Shown in pieces: positions 52,593-62,167 of a stretch of DNA of 64,000 bases (its first letter is position 1; each line of letters opens with the position of its first letter). The stretch is from Nitrospira moscoviensis (GTDB taxonomy: Bacteria; Nitrospirota; Nitrospiria; Nitrospirales; Nitrospiraceae). Location: NCBI RefSeq assembly GCF_001273775.1, contig NZ_CP011801.1, forward strand, positions 1,528,001-1,592,000, given 5' to 3'. The notes under the pieces are model-generated. The model was not told the DNA's origin and made no database searches. It saw nothing but the letters and a program-made list of their open reading frames with translations. The position numbers were made by a program, and so were the translations under genes.

Positions 52593-52918
52593 GTGCTCGG
52601 CTGCAGCCGGTCACGGACCGGGATTTTGACCGCGTCGTACACGGTTCTCCTGTGCCGGTGCTGATCGAGTTTTGGAAGCCGGGCTGCGGCCATTGTCGCG
52701 CGTTGACGGCGGAACTGGAGAAACTGCAAACAGACCTCGGAGGTCGCCTACTCGTGCTGGCGATGAATGCCGACGAGAATTATCAAATCCCGGCCGAGCT
52801 GGAAATCACGTCGCTGCCGGCCCTGGCGCTCTACGACAAAGGGGAGTTTCAGCGGTTCATCGGCGGGCTTGGGAAAAAGGAAGACATTCTGAAGCAGCTG
52901 CCGCTCGCCGTCGACTGA
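52589..52918 (+). CDS. thioredoxin-family protein
   Basis: A 109-residue thioredoxin fold with redox motif CGHC in FWKPGCGHCRALTAELEKL and the cis-proline in ITSLPALALYDKG. CGHC, rather than CGPC, is typical of protein disulfide isomerases and of many thioredoxin-like proteins. Its start overlaps the stop of the hydrolase gene (ATGA). Confidence 0.92.
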   Translation: MSARLQPVTDRDFDRVVHGSPVPVLIEFWKPGCGHCRALTAELEKLQTDLGGRLLVLAMNADENYQIPAELEITSLPALALYDKGEFQRFIGGLGKKEDILKQLPLAVD

Positions 52919-52947
52919 GCAGGGTGCTCCGCTCCCGAGAGCCGGGT

Positions 52948-54492
52948 TTATAACACCCGCCAGGATCGCCCGTCGTTCTGGATCAGGCGATCGGCTTCGA
53001 CCGGCCCCCACGTTCCCGCTGGGTATTCCGGGAGCCAGCGCTGTCCCAGCTCTTCCCAAGCCTGGAGAATCTGCGTAATCCAGGCCCACGACGCTTCGAC
53101 GGCGTCCCGCCGCATGAAACGCGAGGCGTCGCCGGCCATCACATCCAAGAGCAGGCGTTCGTATGCTTCGGGCGACGGACGTCCGAAGACCTCGCCGTAT
53201 TTGAAATTCATCTCGACCGGATGGGTCTGGGCCCGGGTGCCGGGCACGCGGGAGACGATGCGCAGCGACAGCCCCTCCTCCGGCTGGATGCGCAGAGCCA
53301 GGACGTTCGGGGCCAGCGGGCCTTTGGGATTGGCATTGAAGAGGATCTGCGGGATCTCCTTGAACTGCACTGCCACTTCGCTCGCGCGGAGCGGCAGGGC
53401 CTTCCCGGTCCTGAGATAGAAAGGGACGCCGGACCAGCGCCAGTTCTCCACGAAGCATTTCACCGCCACATAGGTCTCGGTGGTGGAATCCGGCTTCACG
53501 CCCTTTTCCCGCCGATAGCCTGGGACGGGTGTGCCGTGGATCGTCCCCTCGGTGTATTGCGCCCGCACGGTAAATCGTTCGACGTCCTTGGCGGTGATGG
53601 GCCGCAGGCAGCGCAGCACCTCCATTTTGGCGTTGCGCACGACATCCGGATCCAGCGAGTAGGGCGGCTCCATCGCCACCAGACATAAGAGCTGCAGCAG
53701 GTGATTTTGCACCATGTCCCGGAGGGCGCCCGCCTCTTCGTAGTAGGCGGCGCGCGTGCCGACGCCTTCCGCTTCGCTCACCGTGATCTGCACGTGATCG
53801 ATGTATTTGTGGTTCCAGATCGGCTCGAAGATGCTGTTGGCGAACCGGACGACCATGAGGTTCTGGACCGTTTCCTTGCCCAGGTAATGGTCGATCCGGA
53901 AGATCTGCGATTCATCGAAGACCCGTCCGGTCACTTCGTTGATGGCCCGCGCCGAGGTCAGGTCGCGCCCCACGGGCTTCTCCACGATGATCCTGGCATA
54001 GGGCGACCGGGCGCCCCGCGCGCCGGCGAGTCCGGCCTGCGCCAGCCCCTCGCAGACCGGCGCGAAGGAGCTGGGGGGGATGCTGAGATAGAAAATCCGA
54101 TTGCCGGGAAGTTGCAGGGAACGCTCCAATTCCTCGGCGCGCGCCTTCAGCCGGAGATAGGTTTGCGGATTGTCATTTTCGCCGGCCAGATAAAAGAGGT
54201 GCCGGGAAAACGCGTTCCACGTATCCTCGATCAGCGCTTGGCGGGAATGTTTCACGACGCCGTCCCGGACGGCGGCGCGGAACTCCTCATCGCTCATCGG
54301 GGTCCGGCCCAATCCCAGCACCGCATAGTCGGACGGCAGCAGGCCGTCGAGCAACAGGTTATAAAGGGCCGGGATCAACCGGCGGCGGGCCAGATCGCCC
54401 GAGCCGCCGAAAATCACCAGCGTGCAGGGCTCGACCGGAGGCAAGGTTTCCTGCGCCGGGCTGATTTCGATTCGTTGACTGTTCGAAGCCAT
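52948..54492 (-). CDS. zwf: glucose-6-phosphate 1-dehydrogenase
   Basis: First enzyme of the oxidative pentose phosphate pathway, making NADPH. The 514-residue protein has VIFGGSGDLARRRLIPALYNL (nucleotide binding, about 25-45), the substrate and active-site RIDHYLGKETVQNL, and WRWSGVPFYLRTGKAL. Start at 54492; the longer frame enters gnd. It is transcribed after gnd with a 5-bp gap. Confidence 0.96.
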   Translation of the reverse strand: MASNSQRIEISPAQETLPPVEPCTLVIFGGSGDLARRRLIPALYNLLLDGLLPSDYAVLGLGRTPMSDEEFRAAVRDGVVKHSRQALIEDTWNAFSRHLFYLAGENDNPQTYLRLKARAEELERSLQLPGNRIFYLSIPPSSFAPVCEGLAQAGLAGARGARSPYARIIVEKPVGRDLTSARAINEVTGRVFDESQIFRIDHYLGKETVQNLMVVRFANSIFEPIWNHKYIDHVQITVSEAEGVGTRAAYYEEAGALRDMVQNHLLQLLCLVAMEPPYSLDPDVVRNAKMEVLRCLRPITAKDVERFTVRAQYTEGTIHGTPVPGYRREKGVKPDSTTETYVAVKCFVENWRWSGVPFYLRTGKALPLRASEVAVQFKEIPQILFNANPKGPLAPNVLALRIQPEEGLSLRIVSRVPGTRAQTHPVEMNFKYGEVFGRPSPEAYERLLLDVMAGDASRFMRRDAVEASWAWITQILQAWEELGQRWLPEYPAGTWGPVEADRLIQNDGRSWRVL

Positions 54493-54497
54493 GGCTA

Positions 54498-55391
54498 TCA
54501 GCGCCGGACCGCATGGCCGCCGAAGGCGTTGCGCAAGGCCGCCAGCATCTTTTCCGCGAAGGATTCTTCCTGCCGGGACCGGAAGCGGGTGAAGAGCGCG
54601 GCGGTGAGCGTCGGCACCGGCACGTCCTTGTCGATCGCATCGGCGATCATCCACCGGCCCTCACCGCTGTCCTGCACGTAGCCTTTGAGTTGTTCCAGCT
54701 TCGGATCCTCTTTCAGCGCGCCGGCCCCCAGCTCCAAGAGCCAGGAGCGGACGACGCTGCCGTGCATCCAGAGATCGGCGATCTGCGCCAGGTTGAGGCG
54801 GTACTCGCTCTTGGACATCAGCTCGAAGCCTTCGGCATAGCCTTGCATCATGCTGTACTCGATGCCGTTATGGACCATCTTCACGTAGTGGCCGGCGCCG
54901 ACCGCGCCGACATGCGCCCACCCGTCCGGCGGCGCGAGCGTCGTGAAGACGGGCGCCAAATGCTTCACCGGGGCCTCGTCGCCTCCGATCATCAGGCAAT
55001 AGCCGACTTTCAGGCCCCAAATTCCTCCGCTGGTGCCCGCGTCCACATAGTGAATGCCGCGGGTCTTCAGTTCGCGCGCCCGGCGCACATCGTCATGGTA
55101 GCGGGTATTGCCTCCGTCCACGATGATATCCCCCGGCTGCAAGAGCGCGGCGACCGCGTGAACCGTCTCCTCGGTCGGCGCGCCCGACGGAACCATGATC
55201 CAGACGGCGCGGGGCGCGGTCAGTTTCCCGACCATATCGGCGAGGGACCTAGCCCCGACGCCTCCCTGCGTCTCCGCCTGCGTGATCAGCTCGGCGGCCC
55301 GATCGAAGACCACCACGCGATGCTGGTCGCGCCGCAGGCGCGTGACCATGTTCATGCCCATCTTCCCTAGTCCGATGAATCCCAGTTCCAT
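54498..55391 (-). CDS. gnd: 6-phosphogluconate dehydrogenase, short (decarboxylating) type
   Basis: Converts 6-phosphogluconate to ribulose 5-phosphate. The 297-residue protein is the short form (YqeC/GntZ-like) with MELGFIGLGKMGMNMVTRL, the Rossmann loop, VDAGTSGGIWGLKVGYCLMIGG and GAGHYVKMVHNGIEYSMMQG. Operon with zwf, giving NADPH or pentose supply. Confidence 0.94.
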   Translation of the reverse strand: MELGFIGLGKMGMNMVTRLRRDQHRVVVFDRAAELITQAETQGGVGARSLADMVGKLTAPRAVWIMVPSGAPTEETVHAVAALLQPGDIIVDGGNTRYHDDVRRARELKTRGIHYVDAGTSGGIWGLKVGYCLMIGGDEAPVKHLAPVFTTLAPPDGWAHVGAVGAGHYVKMVHNGIEYSMMQGYAEGFELMSKSEYRLNLAQIADLWMHGSVVRSWLLELGAGALKEDPKLEQLKGYVQDSGEGRWMIADAIDKDVPVPTLTAALFTRFRSRQEESFAEKMLAALRNAFGGHAVRR

Positions 55392-55503
55392 AACGGCTCC
55401 CTTCGTGCGGAAAGATAGACGATCATCTTACCACGGGGTGTTGGGGTCGATGAGTTGCGCGAACGGCCTTGACGAAGCGATCGGCGCCGGTGACCGCCCG
55501 AGC

Positions 55504-56286
55504 TCAGTCGATGCGGGCCGGGTTCGGCACATCCTTAAAGAGCAGATCGGCAAATCGGCGCCCGAAGTTGAGGCGCTCCGAGAGCGAGGGCGCGTTCAAG
55601 AACTGTCCGGCCAGGTCGGCCAGCGCCGGCTCCCGGGATACCATGAAGCGGTGCACGTCCGCAGGAGCCGTGAGCCAGAACCCGCGGAGGCGAAAGAAGG
55701 CGAGGAGGCAATCGTCGTAGAACAACATCAGGAGATAGTGGGCCGTGCCCGGTTTGTCGGCCAGGTCCTCGGCTTTTCCCAGCCAATGGAAACACTCGGC
55801 CTTCATCCGGATCTGCTCGTTGATCGACGCCGGTGGCGGGCCCTGCCGAAACCGGTGATGCGCTTTCTCGATGAGCTTGGCGGCGACGCCGTCGTGGTCG
55901 TACAGCACGCGCCCCTTGCGGAGCAGCGGCGGCAGCCGCAGGGAGTAGGCCAATTCTTCTTCGACCGCCTTGTGACCGCGATAACGGATGTCGGCGAGCC
56001 GCTCTCCGACGCGGAGAATTTCGTGGGCGTCCGCGTTGCCCTTGACCAGCGCGATGAGATCGATGTCGCTGTGCGGCGTGACGGCGCGCCGCGCGCCCGA
56101 TCCGACCAGCACGATCCCGATCAGATCGCCGCCGCGGCGGCCCTTGATGTGCCGGAGCGCGAGCTCCAGGCTGTCCTCGAAGCCCGGCGGCGGGGGCGTC
56201 TCCGGCTGCTCCGGCGGTTCCGGCACAGCCAACAACTCGGCGTTCAGCTCGTCGCGGGTGGGGAGGGTGGAGGCCGGGTCGTCCAT
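55504..56286 (-). CDS. nucleotidyltransferase-domain protein
   Basis: A 260-residue protein with a Pol-beta-like nucleotidyltransferase signature: GIVLVGSGARRAVTPHSDIDLIALV (GS...DxD, about 60-84). The C-terminal half is helical and resembles HEPN-type or PaaX-like helical caps seen with such enzymes. ATG 56286 overlaps the upstream gene stop. Substrate unknown; not clearly a toxin-antitoxin antitoxin. Confidence 0.75.
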   Translation of the reverse strand: MDDPASTLPTRDELNAELLAVPEPPEQPETPPPPGFEDSLELALRHIKGRRGGDLIGIVLVGSGARRAVTPHSDIDLIALVKGNADAHEILRVGERLADIRYRGHKAVEEELAYSLRLPPLLRKGRVLYDHDGVAAKLIEKAHHRFRQGPPPASINEQIRMKAECFHWLGKAEDLADKPGTAHYLLMLFYDDCLLAFFRLRGFWLTAPADVHRFMVSREPALADLAGQFLNAPSLSERLNFGRRFADLLFKDVPNPARID

Positions 56287-56525
56287 CAGGCGCTCTGCGC
56301 TTCGTGAATCCGAGCCGGAAGCAGTTTCAGCCATTCGTCGAACGGCTGGTCCGCGTCCACGATGATTTCCAGTTTGCCGTTCTGCAACCGGCGCACCCGG
56401 CCCGGCTGCTCGGGGGACAGAGGGATCTCCACCCATTCCCGATCGAGGCCGAGCCCGTCCGTCACGTCGAGGATGCGGCTGATCTGTTGAAACGAGACGG
56501 CTTGCAGCGACATGGCCTGGGTCAT
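56286..56525 (-). CDS. small conserved-looking protein upstream of the nucleotidyltransferase
   Basis: A 79-residue protein, MTQAMSLQAVSFQQISRILD with WVEIPLSPEQPGRVRRLQNG and a final LKLLPARIHEAQSA. No family is recognised. ATGA overlap with the next gene indicates coupled translation, so the two products are likely partners. Confidence 0.65.
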   Translation of the reverse strand: MTQAMSLQAVSFQQISRILDVTDGLGLDREWVEIPLSPEQPGRVRRLQNGKLEIIVDADQPFDEWLKLLPARIHEAQSA

Positions 56526-56583
56526 ACGGCTGGCTGCATTCTATGGAGGGGCCTAATCGCTGTCAACGTGGCGAGCGAACGGA

Positions 56584-57615
56584 TCACGGGGCCAGCACGC
56601 GCGCGAAGACGGCGCCCGCTTCGTCGATCTGCTTGGCCGAGATGTTGAGGTGCGTCACGGCGCGATAGCGCCGTCCGCCGATCGCGTTGATCAAGACACC
56701 CTGGCCGCGCAGCGCCGCGACGATCTCGGCGGGGGTGCGCCGCTGATCCTCGACGTCAAAGATCACGATGTTCGTCTCCACATGTTGCGGCGAGATCCGG
56801 ACCGCGGGAATCTGCTGAAGCAGCCGCGCCAGCTTTTTGGCATGGTCGTGGTCTTCTTTCAGCCGGGCGACGTGATGCTCCAAGGCATAGATGCCGGCGG
56901 CGGCCAGGATGCCGGCCTGCCGCATCGCGCCGCCGTACATGCGGCGATACCGGCGCGCGCGCTCGATCAGCCCCTGCTCGCTGGAAATCAGCAACGAACC
57001 GACCGGCGCGCCGAGCCCTTTCGACAGGCAGAGTGACACGGTCTCGAAGTGCTGTGCGTAGGAGGCGGCCGGTAGCGTCGTGGCGGCGACGGCGTTCAGC
57101 AGCCGGGCGCCGTCCAGATGCATCGGGATGCCGTGTTTGACGGCGACGGCGCGGATTTTTTCGATGGTCGAGAGCGGGTAGATGGTGCCGCCGCCGCTGT
57201 TGTGCGTGTTCTCGAGGCAAATGAGGGCCGTCGGGATGCTGTAGGGGTCTTTCGGCCTGATGGCGGCTTCAACCTGCTCGGCCGTCATGACGCCGCGTTC
57301 GCCCGGCACCCAATGGAGCTGCACGCCGGCCAACGCGCCGGCCGCGCCCTGCTCGTACCGCACGATGTGCGCGGTGCTCTCGACGATCACCTCCTGCCCC
57401 GGCTGCGTCTGGCAGCGGATCGCCAGTTGGTTGGCCATCGTTCCGGAGGGCACGAACAGCGCGAAGCGCTTTCCCAACAGAGCCGCCGCCATGTCCTGCA
57501 ACCGGTTGACGGTCGGATCTTCCCCGTAGACGTCGTCGCCGACTTCGGCGCGCGCCATGGCTTTCCGCATCCCGTCGGTCGGAACGGTGACCGTATCGCT
57601 GCGAAGGTCGATCAT
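56584..57615 (-). CDS. ltaE: low-specificity L-threonine aldolase
   Basis: PLP enzyme that splits L-threonine and allo-threonine into glycine and acetaldehyde. The 343-residue protein begins [20 protein letters not shown] and has [50 protein letters not shown] and the PLP lysine in [14 protein letters not shown]. Start at 57615; an upstream extension lacks homology. Confidence 0.94.
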   Translation of the reverse strand: MIDLRSDTVTVPTDGMRKAMARAEVGDDVYGEDPTVNRLQDMAAALLGKRFALFVPSGTMANQLAIRCQTQPGQEVIVESTAHIVRYEQGAAGALAGVQLHWVPGERGVMTAEQVEAAIRPKDPYSIPTALICLENTHNSGGGTIYPLSTIEKIRAVAVKHGIPMHLDGARLLNAVAATTLPAASYAQHFETVSLCLSKGLGAPVGSLLISSEQGLIERARRYRRMYGGAMRQAGILAAAGIYALEHHVARLKEDHDHAKKLARLLQQIPAVRISPQHVETNIVIFDVEDQRRTPAEIVAALRGQGVLINAIGGRRYRAVTHLNISAKQIDEAGAVFARVLAP

Positions 57616-57712
57616 CGAAGGCCTCTCGGTATGAAGTCGGCGCATTCTAGCAAATTTTCTCCTTGCACGAGAGAGTCCGGGTGAGGCACTGTCCGGCATC
57701 GCCGGGTCCTGT

Positions 57713-59020
57713 ATGCCGTCTCTCCCCATCCTGTCGTGGATCAAAGCGGATGCTGCCGAGCGGACGCCGCTGCTCTGGTCGGTGCTCTATTTCTTGTGCC
57801 TCCTCTGCGGCTATTACATGCTGCGGCCAGTGCGGGACGAGATGGCGATCGAGGGCGGCGTCCAGCATTTGCCCTGGATGATGACCGGCACGTTCCTGAC
57901 CCTGCTCGCCGCCACGCCGATCTTCGGCTTCGTGTCGTCACGCCTGCCGCGCGTCCGATTGCTGCTCTCGGTTTACGCGTTCTTTGCCGTCCAGTTGCTG
58001 GTCTTCTTCCTCGCCATGGCCGCCGGCTGGCATCCCGAGTGGGTGGCCCGGATCTTCTTCGTGTGGTTGTCCGTCTTTAATCTCTTCGTCGTGTCGGTGT
58101 TCTGGAGCTTCATGGCGGATCTGTTCACACCGGAGCAGGGAGCGAGACTCTTTCCGGTCATCGCGGCGGGCGGGAGCCTGGGGGCGATGGCCGGACCGAT
58201 CCTGACCGCCGGCATCACCTATGTGCTGCCGATCTCGGCGCTGATGCTGGTGTCCGCCGGCTGGCTCGTGGCCTGTGCGATCTGCATTCTGCGGCTGGAC
58301 CGGTGGTCGAACCGGCAGGCTCACCGCCCGATCGGAACCTCCGCGCATTCGCTCGGCGGCGGCATGTGGGCCGGGATTCGCCTGGTCGTCGCGTCGCCGT
58401 ACTTGCTCGGGATCTGCGCCTATCTCCTGCTGCTCACCATGTCGGCCACCGTCCTATATCTGGAGCAGGCTGCGGTGATCGGTCGAGACATCGCCGATGC
58501 CGCATCCCGGACCAGACTCTTTGCCGGGATGGACTTGGCCGTCAATATCATGACCTTCCTGACGCAACTCTGGATCACCAATCGCCTGGTGTTGCGCTTC
58601 GGTCTCGCCGCGGCGCTGCTGTTCCTGCCGCTCGTCAGCCTGTTCGGATTCGCCGCGCTCGGGGTGAGCCAGGTCCTCGGCCTGTTTCTGGCGTTCACGG
58701 TCGCGCGGCGCGTGGGCGAATATGCGATCTCGAAACCGGCGCGCGAAGTGCTGTTTACGGTGGTCAGCCGGGAAGAAAAATACAAGGCTAAGAACTTCAT
58801 CGACACGGCGGTCTCCCGAGCGGGCGACGCCTTCACCGGCTGGGCGGTCTCCGGCATCAAAGCCCTCGGCGCCACGACGAGCCACCTGGCGTGGTTGGTC
58901 GTGCCGCTCATGCTGCTCTGGGGCTGGATCGGATGGTTACTGGCGCGACAGCAGCGCGACCGCTCCCTCGATGTCCGGCGCGCCAAGGCGGCGAGTGGAG
59001 AACCGGCTACAGGATTCTAA
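57713..59020 (+). CDS. NTP/NDP-exchange-like or MFS transporter
   Basis: A 435-residue protein with about 12 membrane spans: [26 protein letters not shown] at the start, [19 protein letters not shown], and [21 protein letters not shown]. These match the carrier at 26576, especially EKYKA and the sequence after it. The group is annotated variously as MFS or Npt1/Npt2-like nucleotide transporters. Substrate is unknown. Its 3' end overlaps the convergent beta-helix gene by 14 bp. Confidence 0.8.
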   Translation: MPSLPILSWIKADAAERTPLLWSVLYFLCLLCGYYMLRPVRDEMAIEGGVQHLPWMMTGTFLTLLAATPIFGFVSSRLPRVRLLLSVYAFFAVQLLVFFLAMAAGWHPEWVARIFFVWLSVFNLFVVSVFWSFMADLFTPEQGARLFPVIAAGGSLGAMAGPILTAGITYVLPISALMLVSAGWLVACAICILRLDRWSNRQAHRPIGTSAHSLGGGMWAGIRLVVASPYLLGICAYLLLLTMSATVLYLEQAAVIGRDIADAASRTRLFAGMDLAVNIMTFLTQLWITNRLVLRFGLAAALLFLPLVSLFGFAALGVSQVLGLFLAFTVARRVGEYAISKPAREVLFTVVSREEKYKAKNFIDTAVSRAGDAFTGWAVSGIKALGATTSHLAWLVVPLMLLWGWIGWLLARQQRDRSLDVRRAKAASGEPATGF

Positions 59021-60431
59021 GATTGGCCGGAGCTGCCGGCGGCTGAACATCGGACTGGCCGGTCGGTTTGAAGCCCGGAACGATACTCCAGCCGGGATTC
59101 GAGGCCAGCCCGTCGGTCTCGTAGGCGCCGACGTCCTGCGGGCTTTGGCGGGTCCGGTCGTTAAAGTCGAGGGGCGGCGCAAACCCGGCGGCGGCCTTGC
59201 CGATGAGCACCGAGCCGGGCCGCGGCCAGACATCCTTGTTCGGCGCATCGACGAAGGCGGCTGCGGCGGTTCCCCCGCCGATAAACCGTGTGCCGTCCAC
59301 CGTGGCGCCCGACATGCCGCCTTCGACATAATTGCTGCGGGCGGTCACCTGTGCGCTGGAGAGGCCGGTGCCGTCGACGGCGAGACCGGAGCCGCAGTAC
59401 ACGGCGTTGTTGGCCAGCGTGACGGCCGTCACCGCCGTCCAGCGGAGGAACAAGCAGTCCTGTTGGCCGACGATCGTATTATGGACGATGGTGAGATTTT
59501 TCATCTGGCCCACCGCCGCATGGGGATAGGAGGAGATGCCGGCGGAAGACGACAGAATCACGTTATTGCGAATGACGGCGTCCGAGACCGCATAGATCCC
59601 TTCGCCGCAGTTCCACAGCACGTTGCTTTCAACGGTATTGACGCCCGCCCCGCCGCCGTAGACCAGAATGCAGGGGTATTGGGTGCCGACGGTCGTGTCA
59701 TGAATGACATTGTGGCGGATCACGTTGCCGTAGGAGCCCGCTTTGACTTCGATGCCGTCGTTCCCGCCGGAGGAGCTTCCCCGCAGATGATGAATGTAGT
59801 TGCCTTCGATCAGACTGTTGGTGACCCGGCAACTGCCGGTATGGCAGCCGAGATACAGGCCCTCCCCCTCGGTGCTCCCCGATGCGACGCCTGTGTGATG
59901 AATGTGATTGCGGCGGATGGTCATGAAATCGGAATTGCCGCTATTCAGCGCGATGGCGTTGTTTTCCGTATCGGAGACGTCCAGATGCTCCAGCGTGACA
60001 TGGTGGTTGGTGCCCTCGAAGCGGATGCCTTGGCTCCCTCCCTGGAAATGCAGTCCCCGGATCACCAGGTACGACGAGCCGACGATATCGAGATTATTCT
60101 GGGACGGAGAATTGGTCAGAATCGGAATCTCGCCGGCGGCCGCACGAATGGTGATCGGTTGGACGCTCGTGCCGATGACCGTGATCGCCCGCCGGCAGCC
60201 CTGCGCATACGTGCCGCCGTGCAGCACCAACTCATCGCCGGGACGCAGCGTATTCGCGACCGTTTCGAATTGTTCCGTGCAAGAGCCGCCGGCGCCGGCG
60301 GGAAAGAGTTCGATGACCGCCGCTTCGACCGCGCTCCAGTTCGCTATACAGAGCAGCATGGCGCAGGGGATCAACTTCGCCGGCTGGGTGAGTCTTGATG
60401 ATCTGTTCCGCACGGCGCGGCTACTCAGCAA
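59007..60431 (-). CDS. secreted parallel beta-helix protein
   Basis: A 474-residue protein with a signal peptide (about 20-38, ending SAVEAA) and a right-handed parallel beta-helix: repeated NN/GN-rich coils such as YLVIRGLHFQGGSQGIRFEG, NAIALNSGNSDFMTIRRNHIHH, GNVIRHNVIHD and IVHNTIVGQQ. Such folds bind or cleave polysaccharides; no catalytic residues can be assigned. The last 40 residues are proline-rich. It converges on the transporter gene. Confidence 0.82.
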   Translation of the reverse strand: MLSSRAVRNRSSRLTQPAKLIPCAMLLCIANWSAVEAAVIELFPAGAGGSCTEQFETVANTLRPGDELVLHGGTYAQGCRRAITVIGTSVQPITIRAAAGEIPILTNSPSQNNLDIVGSSYLVIRGLHFQGGSQGIRFEGTNHHVTLEHLDVSDTENNAIALNSGNSDFMTIRRNHIHHTGVASGSTEGEGLYLGCHTGSCRVTNSLIEGNYIHHLRGSSSGGNDGIEVKAGSYGNVIRHNVIHDTTVGTQYPCILVYGGGAGVNTVESNVLWNCGEGIYAVSDAVIRNNVILSSSAGISSYPHAAVGQMKNLTIVHNTIVGQQDCLFLRWTAVTAVTLANNAVYCGSGLAVDGTGLSSAQVTARSNYVEGGMSGATVDGTRFIGGGTAAAAFVDAPNKDVWPRPGSVLIGKAAAGFAPPLDFNDRTRQSPQDVGAYETDGLASNPGWSIVPGFKPTGQSDVQPPAAPANLRIL

Positions 60432-60667
60432 AGCTTATGCCGGGATGCAGAACATTGTCGGCAAAGAAGGAGTCCGGGTTGTCAGCAAAATCCGATGCTT
60501 GTCGAAGGGTTGGATCGGCCCTGTAAGCAGCGATGGCTGGGGAGCTGGTTTTTTGTAGGGTGAATCATGCAACGAAGCGCACCTTTCGGTCTGGTGCAGA
60601 CGCATGATATAGTCCGGGCTCCCGAGAGGCAATTCTTCATCGGTTCACCATAAGACGAGGATTCCCG

Positions 60668-62032
60668 ATGCCTGAGGTTCCGGTTAAGCTTTATCTCGAT
60701 AAGCTGTTGAAACCTTGTCGCGATGTGGCGCGGGGATTGGCGCTCGTTCCGGGTCCTGTCAAAGACCAGGCGCTGCGGGCGATGGCGGATCGCATCGGCG
60801 AAGACGAGGAGAAAATCCTCGCGGCGAATCAGAAAGACGTCGACGCCGTCGGCAAATCGTATGAGGCCGACGTCAACAAAGACCGCATGAAGGCCGCTGT
60901 CGCCCGCCTGCGCATGAAGGCCGACGATGTGAAAGACATCGTCGAGCGGCTGCGTGTGATCGCGGATCAGCCCGATCCGGTCGGCGCCGTGACCTCGCGC
61001 TGGGAACGGCCGGATGGATTGCAGGTAAGCCGTGTCCGGGTTCCCATCGGGGTGATCGGCGTCATTTCGGAGATGAAGCCGCTCGTCACGGTCGAATCGA
61101 TCGCGCTGTGCCTCAAGTCGGGCAATCTCTGCGTGTTTCGGGGCGCGCCCGAATGGACGTTGACCCATCAGGCGATCGAAGCGAGTCTTCGCGCGGCGGC
61201 CAAGGCGAGCGGTCTGCCTGAGAACGCCTGGATCGCGGTGGAGCGGCCCGAGAAGGAAATCGCCATCGAGTTGATGCGTTCCGGGAAGGTGCTCGACGCG
61301 ATCGTTCCCCGCGGAGGCGCGGGGCTGCGGAAGGCCGTCATGGAACAGGCCAAGATGCCGGTGTTGGCGTCGGACGGAGGGCTCACGCAGATATACGTGG
61401 ATGCGGAGACCGACATTCCCATGGCGCAGAACGTGGTCATCAATTCAAAAGCCCAGCTCGCCGCGGCGGGCAACGCGCTCGATACGTTGTTGGTGCAGCA
61501 GATCGTGGCGCGCCAATTTCTGCCGCCCTTGATCAATCGTCTGCTCGATGAATTCAAGATCGAAGTGCGCGCCTGCCCCAAGACCATGGCGCTCATGGGC
61601 CAGATGGCGATGACGGGGCATACGGCCATCACCGCGGCGGGCGAACATGACTGGCGCACCCAGTTTCAAGCGCCGGTGTTGGCCGTCAAGATGGTCGCCA
61701 ACATGGACGAGGCCCTCGCCCACATCGTGGAACACGGTCCCTGCATGACCGCCGTCATCGCGACGACGCGGTATGAGTCGGCCCTGCGATTCACCCGCGA
61801 AGTGGATGCGGCCGCGGTGTTCATCAACGCCTCCTCCAGATTGAACGCGGGCGACAGCTATGGATTCGGGGCCGACGTCGGATTGAGCGGATCGCGTCTC
61901 CACGCGAAGGGACCGATCGGGTTGGAGCAGCTGACGTGCGAGAAGTATGTCGCGTTCGGCACGGGGCAGTTGCGGCTGCCGCATCCGGTGCCGGAGGCGT
62001 ATTTTGACGCCATCATGCTCAAACGACCTTGA
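60668..62032 (+). CDS. ProA-like gamma-glutamyl-phosphate-reductase homologue lacking the catalytic cysteine
   Basis: A 454-residue member of the aldehyde-dehydrogenase superfamily that resembles ProA throughout (PIGVIGVISEMKPLVTVESIAL, VPRGGAGLRKAVMEQAKMPV, GLTQIYVDAETDI, FGADVGLSGSRLHAKGPIGLEQL). ProA has its nucleophile in a motif of the form VCNAAETLLV. Here the aligned stretch is AAGNALDTLLV, with glycine in place of cysteine. It is therefore unlikely to catalyse the standard reduction of glutamyl phosphate and may have a regulatory or different role. The gene is full length, so it is not simply decayed. A true proA would be expected elsewhere. Confidence 0.82.
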   Translation: MPEVPVKLYLDKLLKPCRDVARGLALVPGPVKDQALRAMADRIGEDEEKILAANQKDVDAVGKSYEADVNKDRMKAAVARLRMKADDVKDIVERLRVIADQPDPVGAVTSRWERPDGLQVSRVRVPIGVIGVISEMKPLVTVESIALCLKSGNLCVFRGAPEWTLTHQAIEASLRAAAKASGLPENAWIAVERPEKEIAIELMRSGKVLDAIVPRGGAGLRKAVMEQAKMPVLASDGGLTQIYVDAETDIPMAQNVVINSKAQLAAAGNALDTLLVQQIVARQFLPPLINRLLDEFKIEVRACPKTMALMGQMAMTGHTAITAAGEHDWRTQFQAPVLAVKMVANMDEALAHIVEHGPCMTAVIATTRYESALRFTREVDAAAVFINASSRLNAGDSYGFGADVGLSGSRLHAKGPIGLEQLTCEKYVAFGTGQLRLPHPVPEAYFDAIMLKRP

Positions 62033-62152
62033 GGATGTTGAAAAAGCCCGCCTGCTGCGTTCTCGCATCACTCGGACCCTCAACGTACCCCAGAGGGTCC
62101 GCCTCGGGCCCTCGCTCGTTGCGGCCTTGCGGTCGGGCTTTTTGAACATCCT
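62032..62152. repeat. 121-bp palindromic repeat element after the ProA-like gene
   Basis: Outer arms AGGATGTTGAAAAAGCCCG (62032-62050) and CGGGCTTTTTGAACATCCT (62134-62152) are inverted repeats with one mismatch. Inside, GGACCCTC and GAGGGTCC form a second hairpin. It looks like a MITE or large REP-type element. The T-run in the right arm would also make it a terminator for the preceding gene. Confidence 0.75.
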
Positions 62153-62167
62153 CTAAGCCAAACCGCC

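Noticed and set aside
55195..56307. 370-codon plus-strand frame over gnd and nucleotidyltransferase
   Set aside because: Crosses two real minus-strand genes; arginine-rich shadow translation.
58722..60398. 558-codon plus-strand frame over the beta-helix gene
   Set aside because: Antisense to a protein with signal peptide and coil repeats; no domain seen.
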